A DNA stretch of 64,000 nucleotides from Bradyrhizobium sp. AUGA SZCCT0283 (GCF_018130385.1 NZ_JAFCLU010000024.1:1-64000); one strand, 5' to 3'. Shown: positions 16,242-25,931, numbered from the stretch's first letter. Made by a program: numbers and translations. The notes: generated by a model not told the origin, from the sequence alone.

Positions 16242-17816
16242 TCACTTCATCACCTTCTCGACCTCGGCGCGGAATGCCTGACGCGTGGCGTCGCGCGAAT
16301 AGAACATGTGGCCGCCGGGATAGACGACGAGTTTCACCCGGTCCGATCGCGCATAGGCCGGCAACTGGTCGAGTATCACCTTCGAGCCAAAATAAGGCGT
16401 GGCGAGATCGAACAGTCCGTGACCGACCAGCAATTTCATTTTCGGGTCGAGCGCGAGAATCTGGCGCAACTGTGAAACCGACTCGGCCGGCCCGCGGCCG
16501 AAATCCCAAGCCTTGTACACGGCCTCGTTGAGCAGGTGATACGAGCCGTCGGGGCGCCAATTGAGTTTGCGCGTGGTGAGGTCGACGGCCGCGCTCGTCA
16601 ATGGCGCCGTCAAGGAATCGCCGGAGGGATCGCCGAAAAACGAGGAGCTCGAATCCGGATAGGGATCGAAGCCGGAGACCGAGGCGTCGTAGCGCCCGGT
16701 CACACGGCCATTGCGGCGGTCGAATTCCCGGCGGAATTCGCCGACCTCGAAACGCCCGGCCAGCCTGCGGCTCACCGCCTGATCGATGCCGGTCAGCGCA
16801 GCCACCTTGTCGGCAAGGCGGGTCGTCGCCTCTCGATCCGCCTGCCCCTTGATGAGATCGGTGAGATACTCGCCCTGCGCGTAACGCTCGACGTCGGCGA
16901 GATCGGCGCGCGTCACCGCTCCCTTGGCTTCGCGCGCCACCGCTGCCATGCTCGGCAACGTGTACATGTATTGCAGGATGCTCGAGCCGGAAAAGTCACG
17001 GTAATCGAACAGGGGTGAGACCATGATCACCCCGCGCACGCCGACGCCTTGCTGGGTCTGCAGATTGCGCACGATCTTCGGTCCGCGGATGCCGCCATAG
17101 CTCTCGCCGGTGACGAATTTCGGCGACTGCAGGCGGTCGTATTTTTCCAGCCAGCGCCGGATCACGAGCGCGATGGCGCTGACGTCGCCGTCGATGGAGT
17201 AGAACCGCTTGCGCGCATCCTCGCCGGACGCGACGAAGCGGCTGTAGCCGGTGCCGACGGGATCGATGAAGACGAGGTCGGTAAAGTCGAGCCAGGTCTC
17301 GGCGTTGGGCAAGAGATCAGGCGTTGCCGACGACACGGCGCCCTCCCCCGTGATCGACACGCGCCAGGGGCCGGCGTCGCCGAACTGCAGCCAGGCCGAG
17401 GATGCGCCCGGGCCGCCGTTGAACAGAAACGTCACCGGCCGGCTTGCGCGATCGGCGCCGTCGAGCTGGTAGGAGGTATAGGCGATATCGGCCTGCGGCT
17501 CGCCCTTGTCGTCGAACAGCCGGATCGAGCCTGCGGTGGCGGTGAAGTCGAGCGTGCGACCGGGCAGCGCCAGCGTCTGCTTGGTGGTAGAATCCGGCGG
17601 CAGGCGATGCTGTTCGGCCACGGGCGGCGGCGGCGCGGCGGTGCCCCGCCCTGCGCCACCCTTCTGGCCCGATGGCGACGGTGACGGGGTGGCTGCGGCC
17701 GGCTGCTGCGAGGTTGGCGAACTCGCCTCCTCGGCGCGCGCACCGCTCACCCAACACGCGACCAGAAGCGTTGCGGCAAGGCGCAGGAGGCGCGTCGCCG
17801 TGAAACGAAAAGCCAT
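16242..17816 (-). CDS. exported serine carboxypeptidase-like protein (peptidase S10)
   Basis: 524 residues with signal peptide (MAFRFTATRLLRLAATLLVA) and a Ser/Pro/Gly linker. LFNGGPGASSAWLQFGDAGP is the S10 oxyanion and substrate region. GESYGG at about 237-242 holds the nucleophile Ser. GHGLFDLATPY supplies Asp, and the C-terminal YPGGHMFY supplies His. The triad therefore looks complete. Such enzymes remove C-terminal residues in the periplasm. ATG 17816 is preceded by GGGAG. It stands alone between a terminator and a 300-bp gap. Confidence 0.9.
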   Translation of the reverse strand: MAFRFTATRLLRLAATLLVACWVSGARAEEASSPTSQQPAAATPSPSPSGQKGGAGRGTAAPPPPVAEQHRLPPDSTTKQTLALPGRTLDFTATAGSIRLFDDKGEPQADIAYTSYQLDGADRASRPVTFLFNGGPGASSAWLQFGDAGPWRVSITGEGAVSSATPDLLPNAETWLDFTDLVFIDPVGTGYSRFVASGEDARKRFYSIDGDVSAIALVIRRWLEKYDRLQSPKFVTGESYGGIRGPKIVRNLQTQQGVGVRGVIMVSPLFDYRDFSGSSILQYMYTLPSMAAVAREAKGAVTRADLADVERYAQGEYLTDLIKGQADREATTRLADKVAALTGIDQAVSRRLAGRFEVGEFRREFDRRNGRVTGRYDASVSGFDPYPDSSSSFFGDPSGDSLTAPLTSAAVDLTTRKLNWRPDGSYHLLNEAVYKAWDFGRGPAESVSQLRQILALDPKMKLLVGHGLFDLATPYFGSKVILDQLPAYARSDRVKLVVYPGGHMFYSRDATRQAFRAEVEKVMK

Positions 17817-18114
17817 GCCGTTTGCTCCCTGCGCGCCCCACGATCCAGCCGCCCCGCGGATTCTGCCGTAAGAGTGCGACAATGAGGCCGTGGTGCACAA
17901 CAAGGAGAAATCCTTCCGAAAATCACAATCCCGACAGCATCACGTGAGAAAATGGTCATCACGCCCGGTGGTTGTCCCCGCCGACGGTTAGATGCTATCG
18001 GTCGGTTCCGCCGGCCTACCGGCCAAGTATCTTTCGAGTATTTTTGATCCATCCATGAAACCATTTTGGCGCTGGCGCGACTAACGATCTTGCGCTTTCA
18101 ATGGGGTCCTAAAA

Positions 18115-18786
18115 ATGAAACGTACGATTGCTCTCTGTCTCGGCCTGCTGGCGCTGGCTTCTCCGGCGGTCGCAGATTCGCCGGTCGCGGTGGTCGAAGA
18201 CGTTCAGGGCAAGGTCACCGGCGCAGAATTCATGGACTATGTGACGCCCAAAGCGGTCATCAAGATCGGCGACGGCGGGTCCGTCATTCTCAGCTACCTG
18301 AAGTCATGCCGGCGCGAGACGATCAGCGGTACAGGCACCGTGGTCGTCGGCACCGAGGAGAGCGCCGTTCACCTCGCCGAGGTCAAGGCCGAGAAGACGA
18401 ATTGCGATCCCAACCAGGCCAACGCGACCACACGCGAGACCAGCGGCGTCGCCGCCACCGTGCTGCGCAGCGTCGACAGCAGCAAATCGGCTTCCTTGCC
18501 CCAGCCGCAGCTCACCCTTTACGGCGCCTCGCCGCTGGTGGAAGCGAAAGGACGCGGCAAGCTGATCATTCGGCGCCTCGACGTGCCGGGCGAACGTCAG
18601 GAGATCAGTCTTGGCGGCACCCAGCTCAAGGGACGCTTCCTCGATTTCGCCAGCGAGAACGTAGCCCTGGTCCCCGGCGGCCTCTACGCCGCAACGTTCA
18701 AATCATCGCAGATCGTGTTCCGGGTCGATGCGCAGGCCAAACCCGGCGCGACGCCGATCGTCGGCCGGTTGCTGCGGATGGAATAG
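18115..18786 (+). CDS. exported FecR-like protein paired with a CHASE2 cyclase
   Basis: 223 residues with signal peptide MKRTIALCLGLLALASPAVA. The first domain (VAVVEDVQGKVTG, then IKIGDGGSVILSYLKSC) has the strand pattern of FecR/LysM-like periplasmic domains. A later beta-rich part (PLVEAKGRGKLIIRRLDVPG) precedes ALVPGGLYAATF. Its stop lies 20-50 bp before possible starts of the cyclase gene. FecR-like exported proteins often accompany CHASE2 cyclases, so this may be the periplasmic partner or ligand sensor. Confidence 0.6.
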   Translation: MKRTIALCLGLLALASPAVADSPVAVVEDVQGKVTGAEFMDYVTPKAVIKIGDGGSVILSYLKSCRRETISGTGTVVVGTEESAVHLAEVKAEKTNCDPNQANATTRETSGVAATVLRSVDSSKSASLPQPQLTLYGASPLVEAKGRGKLIIRRLDVPGERQEISLGGTQLKGRFLDFASENVALVPGGLYAATFKSSQIVFRVDAQAKPGATPIVGRLLRME

Positions 18787-18805
18787 GCGTGACGGGCCAT
18801 CCCGC

Positions 18806-20965
18806 TTGAGAATCAGGCGCAGCACGCGCAACAGGATGGTGGTTGCCGCCATCGCGCTGGTCTGCGCGGCGGCTTCGGTTTCTCCGGCGGCCAGACCGAT
18901 CCGCGGGCTCTCCCTCGATATCCTCACTGCACTGCGCTGGGAGCTGTTCGGCCGCAGCCAGGATCCGGCCGCCTCGCCCGCGGTCGTCGTCGCGATCGAC
19001 GAGGAAAGCCTGCGCACCGCCCCGTTCAAGGGCGCGCCGATGCTGACCTGGACCGGCGAAATCGGCCGCGTGCTGTCAGCGACACTCGAAGGCGGCGCCA
19101 AGGTAGCCGGCTTCGACATCGTGATCCAGACATCGATCGAGCAGTCGGAGATTCCGTTCGGCGAGGGCATGCTCGGTGAGAAAGTCCGCGGATTCGACCG
19201 CGACTTCCTTCGTGCGCTCGCCGGTGCGGCGGCGAACGGCAAGGTGGTGCTCGGAGAAACCCTGGGCGGCAACCAGCCGGTCAGGCCATCGCCGGGACAG
19301 CGCGTCGCGGTACGCCAGCAGCAGAACATCCGCCCGCTCAACGTTCATGTCGACAGCGACGATATCGTGCGGCGCCTGCCGCTGAGCTTCACCGTCAACG
19401 GGGCGAAGGTGCCCTCGATGGCGGTCGAGCTGGCCTCGCGGGCGCAGGGTGCGGCACCCGAGTTCGATGAACGCGGCCGGCTGACGCTTGCCGGCTACCG
19501 CGTCCCCGGCCGGGTACCGAACACGATGACGCTGAACTTCGAGGGCGGCGCCGACGACATTCCGACCTTCTCATTTGCCGATCTGCGCGCGTGCGCCGTC
19601 AAGAACGACAAGGATTACTTTCGGCGCTGGTTCGCCGGAAAGGTCGTCATTTTCGGCAGCGTTCTCGATATCGAGGACCGCCGACAGACCTCCAAGCGAC
19701 TTGCGACCGGTATCGAAGGCGCGCGCGCACCGCGCTGCGCAGCCGAGAGCACGCCGGTCACGGCTGGCTTCAGGATCAGCACGATCGCGGGCGTCTATAT
19801 CCATGCTACCGCAGTCAACAACCTGATCTTGCGCAATGCCGTGATCGAGCCCGGCCCGCTGCCGCGCTTCCTGATCTCTACCCTGTTTGCGGCGCTGGCT
19901 GCAGTCGCCGCATGGCGGTTGCGGCCGCTCAGCGCAGCCCTGGCCTGGATGGCGGTGATCGTGGCCAGCATCGCCGGCGCCACGGTCGCCTTCAACCACG
20001 CGCTGGCGCTGCCGATCGCCGAGCCGTTCCTGGCGAGCCTTTTCGCGCTCGCCGCCACGATCGGCTTCCGCTTCGTGGTCGCCGACAAGGACCGCCGGCT
20101 GCTGCAGAAGAGCTTTGCGCTCTACCTCGCCCCGCACGTCATCAACCGCATGCTGTCGTCGAACAAATTGCCGGAACTCGGCGGCGAAACCCGCAACGTG
20201 ACGGTGTTCTTCTCCGACATCGAAGGATTTTCGCTGATCGCGGAAAAGATGTCGCCCGACAACCTGATGGAGCTGATGAACGAATATCTGTCCGCGATGA
20301 CCGACGTCATCGAGCGTCACGGCGGATATGTCGACAAATACATCGGCGACTCCATCGTGGCGGTCTTCGGCGCGCCGGCCGACGATCCCGATCATGCCGC
20401 CAATGCGGCGCGCGCCGCGCTGGACTGCTGCACGCAACTGGCGGAGCTCAACGCTTCTTCCGCCCTCTTCCAGGAATGCAAGCTGGCGCAGCGGATCGGC
20501 ATCAATTCCGGTGAGGCGCTGGTCGGCAATTTTGGATCGCGGCGGCGCTTCAACTACTCCGTGATGAGCGACGCCGTGAACCTGGCATCGCGGCTGGAGG
20601 GCGCCAACAAATTCTACGGCACCACCGTCATCGCTTCCGAGACCACCGTAGCCCTTACCGGCGGGGCCTTCGCCTGGCGCGAGCTCGACGCCATCAGGGT
20701 CAAGGGGCGAACCCAGGCGTTGAAAATCTACGAATTGCTGGCGCTGTCGGCCGGGCTGACCTCCTCGCAAGCGACATTGATTGCCAACTACGCCGACGGG
20801 CTTGCGCAGTGGCGGGCCCGCGAATTCGAGCGCGCCGCGCAGTATTTCGGCCGTTCGGCCGACATCGACCGGCCGGCGGCGTTGTTTGCCGCGCGGGCCC
20901 GGGAATTGGCCCAAAACCCGCCGGGCGAGGATTGGGACCCGATCCGGACCTTGCAGGAAAAATGA
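18806..20965 (+). CDS. CHASE2-domain class III adenylate cyclase
   Basis: About 719 residues. An N-terminal membrane span (MVVAAIALVCAAASV) leads to a large extracytoplasmic CHASE2 sensor, then three hydrophobic spans before residue 440. The cyclase domain keeps FFSDIEGF (metal Asp), YIGDSIVAVFGAP, GINSGEALVGNFG and SDAVNLASRLEG (transition-state Asn and Arg). It should make cAMP in response to a periplasmic signal. The start is uncertain: TTG 18806 keeps a basic segment before the first span, ATG 18836 removes it, and ATG 18728 would overlap the upstream gene by 59 bp. Confidence 0.88.
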   Translation: MRIRRSTRNRMVVAAIALVCAAASVSPAARPIRGLSLDILTALRWELFGRSQDPAASPAVVVAIDEESLRTAPFKGAPMLTWTGEIGRVLSATLEGGAKVAGFDIVIQTSIEQSEIPFGEGMLGEKVRGFDRDFLRALAGAAANGKVVLGETLGGNQPVRPSPGQRVAVRQQQNIRPLNVHVDSDDIVRRLPLSFTVNGAKVPSMAVELASRAQGAAPEFDERGRLTLAGYRVPGRVPNTMTLNFEGGADDIPTFSFADLRACAVKNDKDYFRRWFAGKVVIFGSVLDIEDRRQTSKRLATGIEGARAPRCAAESTPVTAGFRISTIAGVYIHATAVNNLILRNAVIEPGPLPRFLISTLFAALAAVAAWRLRPLSAALAWMAVIVASIAGATVAFNHALALPIAEPFLASLFALAATIGFRFVVADKDRRLLQKSFALYLAPHVINRMLSSNKLPELGGETRNVTVFFSDIEGFSLIAEKMSPDNLMELMNEYLSAMTDVIERHGGYVDKYIGDSIVAVFGAPADDPDHAANAARAALDCCTQLAELNASSALFQECKLAQRIGINSGEALVGNFGSRRRFNYSVMSDAVNLASRLEGANKFYGTTVIASETTVALTGGAFAWRELDAIRVKGRTQALKIYELLALSAGLTSSQATLIANYADGLAQWRAREFERAAQYFGRSADIDRPAALFAARARELAQNPPGEDWDPIRTLQEK

Positions 20966-21105
20966 CGTTTCGATGACCAGCGGTTTAGGTTACCGGCGCG
21001 AAAGAGCCGCCCGGCCATCTCGACAAGCCCCGCCAAGGCGTATAGACGAGCGCGGCGCAATCCGGCGCCACCCAATCCTGCCGCTACCCGTGAGTTCGTC
21101 GTCCG

Positions 21106-21885
21106 ATGGCCACCCCCAAGCGATACGACCGGATTGCCTTTGTCGCGAGCGCAAGCACCGAGGCGCAGGCCGCGCTGGCGCAGCTCGTCAAGCTCTACGG
21201 CAATCACGATGCCGACGACGCCGATGTCGTGGTGGCGCTCGGCGGCGACGGATTGATGCTGCAGACGCTGCACGAGCACATGCGCTCCGGCAAGCCGATC
21301 TACGGCATGCATCGCGGCACCGTCGGCTTCCTGATGAACGAGTTCACCACGCACGATTTGCATACGAGGCTGGCGGCGGCGCGGGAATCCCTGATCAATC
21401 CGCTCCTGATGCGCGCGACCGACGTGCATGGCACGGTGCATCTGCATCACGCCATCAACGAGGTCGCGCTGTTTCGCCAGACCAACCAGGCCGCACATCT
21501 GCGCATCCTGATCGACGAGCACGAGCGCATGCCGGAATTGATCGCCGACGGCATCCTGGTGGCGACGCCCGCCGGCTCGACCGCCTACAACCTGTCGGCG
21601 CAGGGACCGATCCTGCCGATCAACGCCGCGCTGTTGGCGCTGACCCCGATCAGTGCGTTCCGCCCGCGCCGCTGGCGCGGCGCCCTGCTCCCCAACTCCG
21701 CTTTCGTGGTGATCGAGGTGCTCGAGGGCGAAAAGCGCCCGGTCGCGGCCGCCGCCGATCATGACGACGTGCGCGATGTCCGCCGCGTCGAGGTGCTGTC
21801 CGATAAGACGATCTCGATGCGGATGCTGTTCGACCCCGGTCACAGCCTCGAGGAACGCATCCTGCGCGAGCAGTTCGGATACTGA
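21106..21885 (+). CDS. nadK: NAD kinase
   Basis: 259 residues. GGDG at 46-49 (VVVALGGDGLMLQTLH) is the NAD-kinase phosphate-binding signature. The conserved NE of HHAINEVALFR and GILVATPAGSTAYNLSAQGP complete the family pattern. It phosphorylates NAD to NADP in the cytoplasm. The length matches the short alphaproteobacterial form. The gene is 140 bp after the cyclase and upstream of the two-component pair, with no clear shared promoter. Confidence 0.93.
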   Translation: MATPKRYDRIAFVASASTEAQAALAQLVKLYGNHDADDADVVVALGGDGLMLQTLHEHMRSGKPIYGMHRGTVGFLMNEFTTHDLHTRLAAARESLINPLLMRATDVHGTVHLHHAINEVALFRQTNQAAHLRILIDEHERMPELIADGILVATPAGSTAYNLSAQGPILPINAALLALTPISAFRPRRWRGALLPNSAFVVIEVLEGEKRPVAAAADHDDVRDVRRVEVLSDKTISMRMLFDPGHSLEERILREQFGY

Positions 21886-22029
21886 CGCCCCCGGGCTGGC
21901 CTTGAGCCGGATTCCCTATCCGGAAAATGGCGCCGCGCGAGCCCGAAAGGCCGGATTCGCAACCATTCCTTAACGAGCGCTGCGATATGGTTAACACCAG
22001 TATACCGTTTTGCTTGGCCGGGCCGGACC

Positions 22030-22575
22030 ATGTATCGCATCGACTTCAACAAGCTGCGATTTCTGATTTGCGACGACAATCCGCATATGCGCCGCATCCT
22101 GCGGACGCTGCTGCATTCGTTCGGCGCGCGCGAGGCCTATGAGGCCGAGGACGGCGCTACTGCGCTGGAAATGTACAGCCACTACGTGCCCGATATCGTC
22201 ATCACCGACTGGTCGATGCCGATCTTCGACGGTCTCGAACTGGCGCAGATGATCCGGCAGCCGGAATCGAAGGGCAATCCCTACGCGCCGATCATCATGC
22301 TGACCGGGCATTCGGAGAAACGCCGCGTGACGGTCGCACGCGATGCCGGCGTCACCGAGTTTCTGGCGAAGCCGATCTCGGCCAAGGGACTCTACCAGCG
22401 TATTCTCAACGTCGTCGCCAACCCGCGTCCCTTCATCAAGACCAAGACCTATTTCGGCCCCGACCGCCGGCGCAATACCAACAACGCCTATATCGGCCCC
22501 GAGCGCCGCGTTGGCGGCGAGGTGGAAGTCATGCAACAGCCGTCGCTGCTCGACAAGGCGCGTTCGGCCGTCTAG
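22030..22575 (+). CDS. CheY-like response regulator with C-terminal extension
   Basis: 181 residues. The receiver domain (about 1-130) has the acidic pair in FLICDDNPHMRRIL, phosphoacceptor Asp60 in IVITDWSMPIFDG, the switch Thr in IIMLTGHS, and Lys114 in FLAKPIS. The 50-residue tail repeats a GPDRRR/GPERR motif (YFGPDRRRNT, YIGPERRVGG), common in alphaproteobacterial single-domain regulators. No output domain is present. It sits 21 bp before an Hpt gene, so both likely serve one phosphorelay. Confidence 0.88.
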   Translation: MYRIDFNKLRFLICDDNPHMRRILRTLLHSFGAREAYEAEDGATALEMYSHYVPDIVITDWSMPIFDGLELAQMIRQPESKGNPYAPIIMLTGHSEKRRVTVARDAGVTEFLAKPISAKGLYQRILNVVANPRPFIKTKTYFGPDRRRNTNNAYIGPERRVGGEVEVMQQPSLLDKARSAV

Positions 22576-22596
22576 CGCCGGCCTGGAGAGACCATC

Positions 22597-23175
22597 ATGA
22601 CGAAACAGAAGCCCGGGACGATACAGGTCAAGTCGTTTGGCGATCACCACGTGATCACGCAGCCCAATCCGCTCCGCAAGGTATTGCTGCGCGTTCCCGA
22701 ATCCGACCTCGACGATCCCGTCGGGCGCGCGGAAAAGGCGCTCGCCGGACTGTCCGGCGAATTCAAGAACTGGATGGCGATCGAGGCCGACCGGCTCTCG
22801 GCGGCGCACGCGGCCATTCTCCGCAGCGGCTTCACCATCGACAACCGCGAAGAGCTGTTTCGCGCCGCCCATGACATCAAGGGCGACGCCGCCACGTTCG
22901 GCTTCCCGTCCGCGGGTGCCGCCGCCGAAAGCCTCTGCCGCATCATCGAACACGCGCCCGACCTCGACCTGGTCCCGGCGGAGCTGATCACCCACCACAT
23001 CAACGCCATTCAGGCGATCGTGCGCGAGCGCACCAAGCTCGATACCGCCGTGATGGCCAGCGCGCTCAGCACGCAGCTCCGCGGGGTCGCGGACGAATTC
23101 CTGCTCAAGGCCAACCGCGACCGCCCCGAACATCTCGAAGCGATCCTGGCGCCGAGCATCGTTCCGGCGGAGTGA
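22597..23175 (+). CDS. histidine phosphotransfer (Hpt) domain protein
   Basis: 192 residues. FRAAHDIKGDAATFGFP contains the Hpt motif with the phosphorylatable His at about residue 92, within a helical bundle (about 45-150). The N-terminal 40 residues and the C-terminus have no known domain. Together with the CheY-like gene upstream it forms a phosphotransfer pair; the cognate kinase is not in the window. A 28-bp perfect inverted repeat follows the gene. Confidence 0.82.
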   Translation: MTKQKPGTIQVKSFGDHHVITQPNPLRKVLLRVPESDLDDPVGRAEKALAGLSGEFKNWMAIEADRLSAAHAAILRSGFTIDNREELFRAAHDIKGDAATFGFPSAGAAAESLCRIIEHAPDLDLVPAELITHHINAIQAIVRERTKLDTAVMASALSTQLRGVADEFLLKANRDRPEHLEAILAPSIVPAE

Positions 23176-23198
23176 GAGAGTCGCCGCTCTCTCACATT

Positions 23199-23320
23199 GT
23201 CGTCCCTGCGAACGCAGGGACCCATACGCCGCGGCCTCTCGATTAAAAGAGCGCTGGTCGATGATTTTCGCGTAACCACAAACGGCTGTGGTTATGGGTC
23301 CCTGCGTTCGCAGGGACGAC
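23199..23320. repeat. composite palindromic repeat with 28-bp perfect arms
   Basis: The arms 23199-23226 and 23293-23320 are exact reverse complements. Each also contains its own inner hairpin (GTCCCTGCG/CGCAGGGAC). The element fills the junction between the converging Hpt and DUF2336 genes, and may act as a transcript end for both. Confidence 0.85.
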
Positions 23321-23345
23321 ACCGAATGTGTTGTCGCAGGATCGG

Positions 23346-24521
23346 CTACGCCGCGATCAGATCGCGCACGGGCGGAACGTACGCTTCGTCGGCGACCAGT
23401 TCCTCGCAGAACATGCGGGCTTCCTCGCGGGCGGACTCGGTTGCGAAGCGACGGAGCAGGATCAACAGCGGCTCGGCGGCCTTGCGGTCGGTCTCGCAAT
23501 GGGTCAGCACGCGCTCGACCATGCGGCGGCGCAGCCGCGCCGCTCCGCCGATCGTATCGACATAACCGGTTTCCTGGCTGACCTCGAGCGCCACACGAAA
23601 CGCCGCGAAGGTCGATTCGGGAAGGCCCGCGCGGATCAGAAGCGCCTGCAGGCTGGCGCCGCCGCGGTCGTGCAGCAGCGCCGTCACGCGGGCCAGCGGC
23701 AGATCGGCCAGTTCGGCGAGCGCGGAATCGAACAGTTCGAGATTGCCCGACAACAGCGCGCGCAGGATCAGGCCTGCGGTCAGTTGCCCGGTGGCGCGCA
23801 GGTGCCGCACCAGGCCCTGCATGTCCTCGCCGCGCGAACGCGCCGCGATATTGATGGTCGAGCGCTCGCGTGCTTCGCTCGCAAGCCGCCCTGCCCGGTC
23901 GGCGCTCAGCCAATTACGGGCGACAACGAACTGCGCCAGGGTGTCGGAGAGTTTGGCGACCAGCGCCGCGCGGGTGGCGGCGGGAAGGCCTTCCAGCACC
24001 AGCATCGCTTCCCGGATCGCGGCAAGATGGCCGTGACGTTCGACGATGCGGTCCCAGGAAAACGGCGCCAGTTCGGCGTAGGCGTTCTCGATCAGTTCGA
24101 GCGCTGACGCGGCCGAGCCGACTTCGGCAATCGCGGCGGAGACCGAGGGCGGCAAATTGATGCGGCGGGCGATGGCGCACTGCATGTCGCTGTTGCCGGT
24201 CGCGACGATGTCGACGAGATCGGCGTCGATCAGAAGTGGTGAATGTTCAAGCACGGGAAGCGCGATCGAGGGCTGATCGAGCGCAAGCGCCTGCACGATC
24301 GCAGCCGGCGCATCCGGGCTGCGCGAAAATACTTCCGCCATGGCCTGCCGGACCAGCGGCGACGGATCGTCGAGCAGCATCAGCAGCGCGCCTTCGGCGG
24401 CGATGCGATCGTCCTCGCTGAGATCTGAAATCAACCAGGCGCGCGCCAAAGCCCGCGTCGCCTCTGCCCGCTCGCCTGCCGGAGCGGTACGAATCCACCT
24501 GATGAACTGCCGAACGATCAT
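23346..24521 (-). CDS. DUF2336-family protein (helical HEAT-like repeats)
   Basis: 391 residues, nearly all alpha-helical with repeating Ala/Leu hairpins (LLMLLDDPSPLVRQAMAEVF, LVAKLSDTLAQFVVARNWLS). The order and conserved DPSPLVR and HSPLLIDADL segments fit DUF2336, an alphaproteobacterial HEAT-repeat-like family. The ATG at 24521 is chosen because the upstream extension crosses a promoter-like region with a near-CtrA box. Function unknown; conserved company with transglycosylase and signalling genes suggests a cell-cycle or motility link. Confidence 0.75.
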   Translation of the reverse strand: MIVRQFIRWIRTAPAGERAEATRALARAWLISDLSEDDRIAAEGALLMLLDDPSPLVRQAMAEVFSRSPDAPAAIVQALALDQPSIALPVLEHSPLLIDADLVDIVATGNSDMQCAIARRINLPPSVSAAIAEVGSAASALELIENAYAELAPFSWDRIVERHGHLAAIREAMLVLEGLPAATRAALVAKLSDTLAQFVVARNWLSADRAGRLASEARERSTINIAARSRGEDMQGLVRHLRATGQLTAGLILRALLSGNLELFDSALAELADLPLARVTALLHDRGGASLQALLIRAGLPESTFAAFRVALEVSQETGYVDTIGGAARLRRRMVERVLTHCETDRKAAEPLLILLRRFATESAREEARMFCEELVADEAYVPPVRDLIAA

Positions 24522-24591
24522 GGTCCTGGCTACGCAACCTGAGACGACACCGTGACGCGGTGCCACTATTAGAAAAAATAAACCATGACGC

Positions 24592-24606
24592 TTAACAAAG
24601 GGTTCA
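24592..24606 (-). promoter_or_regulatory. near-consensus CtrA box
   Basis: Read on the minus strand this is TGAA-N7-TTAA, one mismatch from TTAA-N7-TTAA, 71 bp upstream of the DUF2336 start. Confidence 0.4.
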
Positions 24607-24670
24607 CCATAAACGGCTGGTTTTATTGACGTTTTGTTAAGGGTGCGAGGTAACCCGCCACAGGCACTGT

Positions 24671-24774
24671 CCTCATCCTGAGGAGCCGCGCATTGCGCGG
24701 CGTCTCGAAGGATGGCCACGCACTACTCGGACCGCATGGTTCGAGACGCCGCTTCGCGGCTCCTCACCATGAGG
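24671..24774. repeat. composite palindromic repeat (CCTCATCCTGAGG family)
   Basis: CCTCATCCTGAGGAGCCGCG at one end mirrors CGCGGCTCCTCACCATGAGG at the other, and each half has an inner hairpin (GCCGCGCATTGCGCGGC, GACGCCGCTTCGCGGC). The inner parts GTCTCGAA and TTCGAGAC also pair. It lies between two codirectional minus-strand genes. Confidence 0.75.
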
Positions 24775-24800
24775 TCAGCGAGCGAACACGCCGCTGCATG

Positions 24801-25838
24801 TCAGCTGCTGAACGTGCCGCTGCGGTCGCTGAAGAGATCGAGCCGGCCGGGTGCGCGAACCTCGGGCTTATGTCCCAACAATATGGTGCTCGCTGAAGCA
24901 ACTGTGGTTGCTGGCGCAACCGAGGTCAGCGATGAACTACTGCCCCACAATTCCTGCACCGCAGGCGAAATCGGCTGCGTGCGTTCGCCGGCCTGGAACA
25001 GCGAGCGGAAGATCGGCTCGGATGACGCATCGGCAGTCTGCGACGTTGCCGCCACCGGCGTCACCGCGCGCTGATTCGGGAAGCTCGAGAGATAGGCGGC
25101 GTTGTCGATCGCCGTCGCCGCATTGCTCGCGACCGTGACGCGCCTCGGCAGATCGCCGCCGGCAGCCGCCATCGCGGTGCGCGTCACCGGCGAGTTGGCG
25201 GCTGCCGCGTAGCGCGTGCTCAGCACCGAATAGACCTGCGAGACGCTGCGTGCCTGCCCCGAGCGGTCGTAGAAGATCGACTGGTTGGCAGCCGCCGCGT
25301 TCGGAAACATCCGTGCGGCGGACGCGTTCGGATTGTCCTCGGCGTTCTGGATCAGCTTGCCGGCGCCGCCGACGCCCATGAAATGCGCCATATAGAGTTC
25401 GGCGTCGGTCGGGCGGCGGCCGATCTTGCCGGTCAGTTTGAAACTGTTGGACTGGGTCAGCACCGCCGCCATCGACGAGGCTGCCTCCGGATCGTCGCGC
25501 AGTTTCATGATCGCCGCGCGTGCGTCGGGATCGCTGACCGAATAGCTACCGGAAGGATTCTTGGTGATGGCGTCGGCATATTTGCCGTAGCCGAGATGGG
25601 CGCCCGCTTCCTTCACGGTGCCGAGCCAGGTCTGGTCGATGAATTGAAACAGCCCGCGCGCCGACGAGGTGGTGGCGGCGGCCTTCGGGTTGAAATTGGA
25701 TTCCATCTTCGCGGTGGCGAGCAGATATTCGAAGCTGGCGCCGGTGGTCGAGGCAGCCTGCTTGATCGAGCCCGCGATCTTCGCGCGTGCGGGATCGACA
25801 CCTGCCGCAGCCGTGGCGCTTGTTGTGTCGACCGCCAT
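24801..25838 (-). CDS. lytic transglycosylase (SLT domain)
   Basis: 345 residues. FEYLLATAKMESNFNPKAAA contains the catalytic Glu of the SLT fold. SSARGLFQFIDQTWLGTVKE and later AELYMAHFMGVGGAGKLI complete the domain. The C-terminal half is Ala/Ser/Thr-rich and poorly ordered. No signal peptide is obvious, so export may be through a flagellar or other dedicated route. The upstream region has a perfect CtrA box at 25932, fitting a cell-wall enzyme under cell-cycle or flagellar control. Confidence 0.85.
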   Translation of the reverse strand: MAVDTTSATAAAGVDPARAKIAGSIKQAASTTGASFEYLLATAKMESNFNPKAAATTSSARGLFQFIDQTWLGTVKEAGAHLGYGKYADAITKNPSGSYSVSDPDARAAIMKLRDDPEAASSMAAVLTQSNSFKLTGKIGRRPTDAELYMAHFMGVGGAGKLIQNAEDNPNASAARMFPNAAAANQSIFYDRSGQARSVSQVYSVLSTRYAAAANSPVTRTAMAAAGGDLPRRVTVASNAATAIDNAAYLSSFPNQRAVTPVAATSQTADASSEPIFRSLFQAGERTQPISPAVQELWGSSSSLTSVAPATTVASASTILLGHKPEVRAPGRLDLFSDRSGTFSS

Positions 25839-25931
25839 GTCTCTGGTGCCTGCTCCTCGCGAAACCTCGCGCGGGCCCTCCAGGCGCTGGCAATCAGCGC
25901 CTATACGCGGCCAAGACTGCCGCAATCATGG

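Noticed and set aside
19571..20914. 447-codon minus-strand frame inside the cyclase gene
   Set aside because: Shadow of the cyclase coding frame; composition is Arg/Gly/Asp-rich without domains.
21991..23913. 640-codon minus-strand frame opposite CheY/Hpt genes
   Set aside because: It is the antisense shadow of GC-rich genes with clear motifs on the other strands, and itself has no motif.
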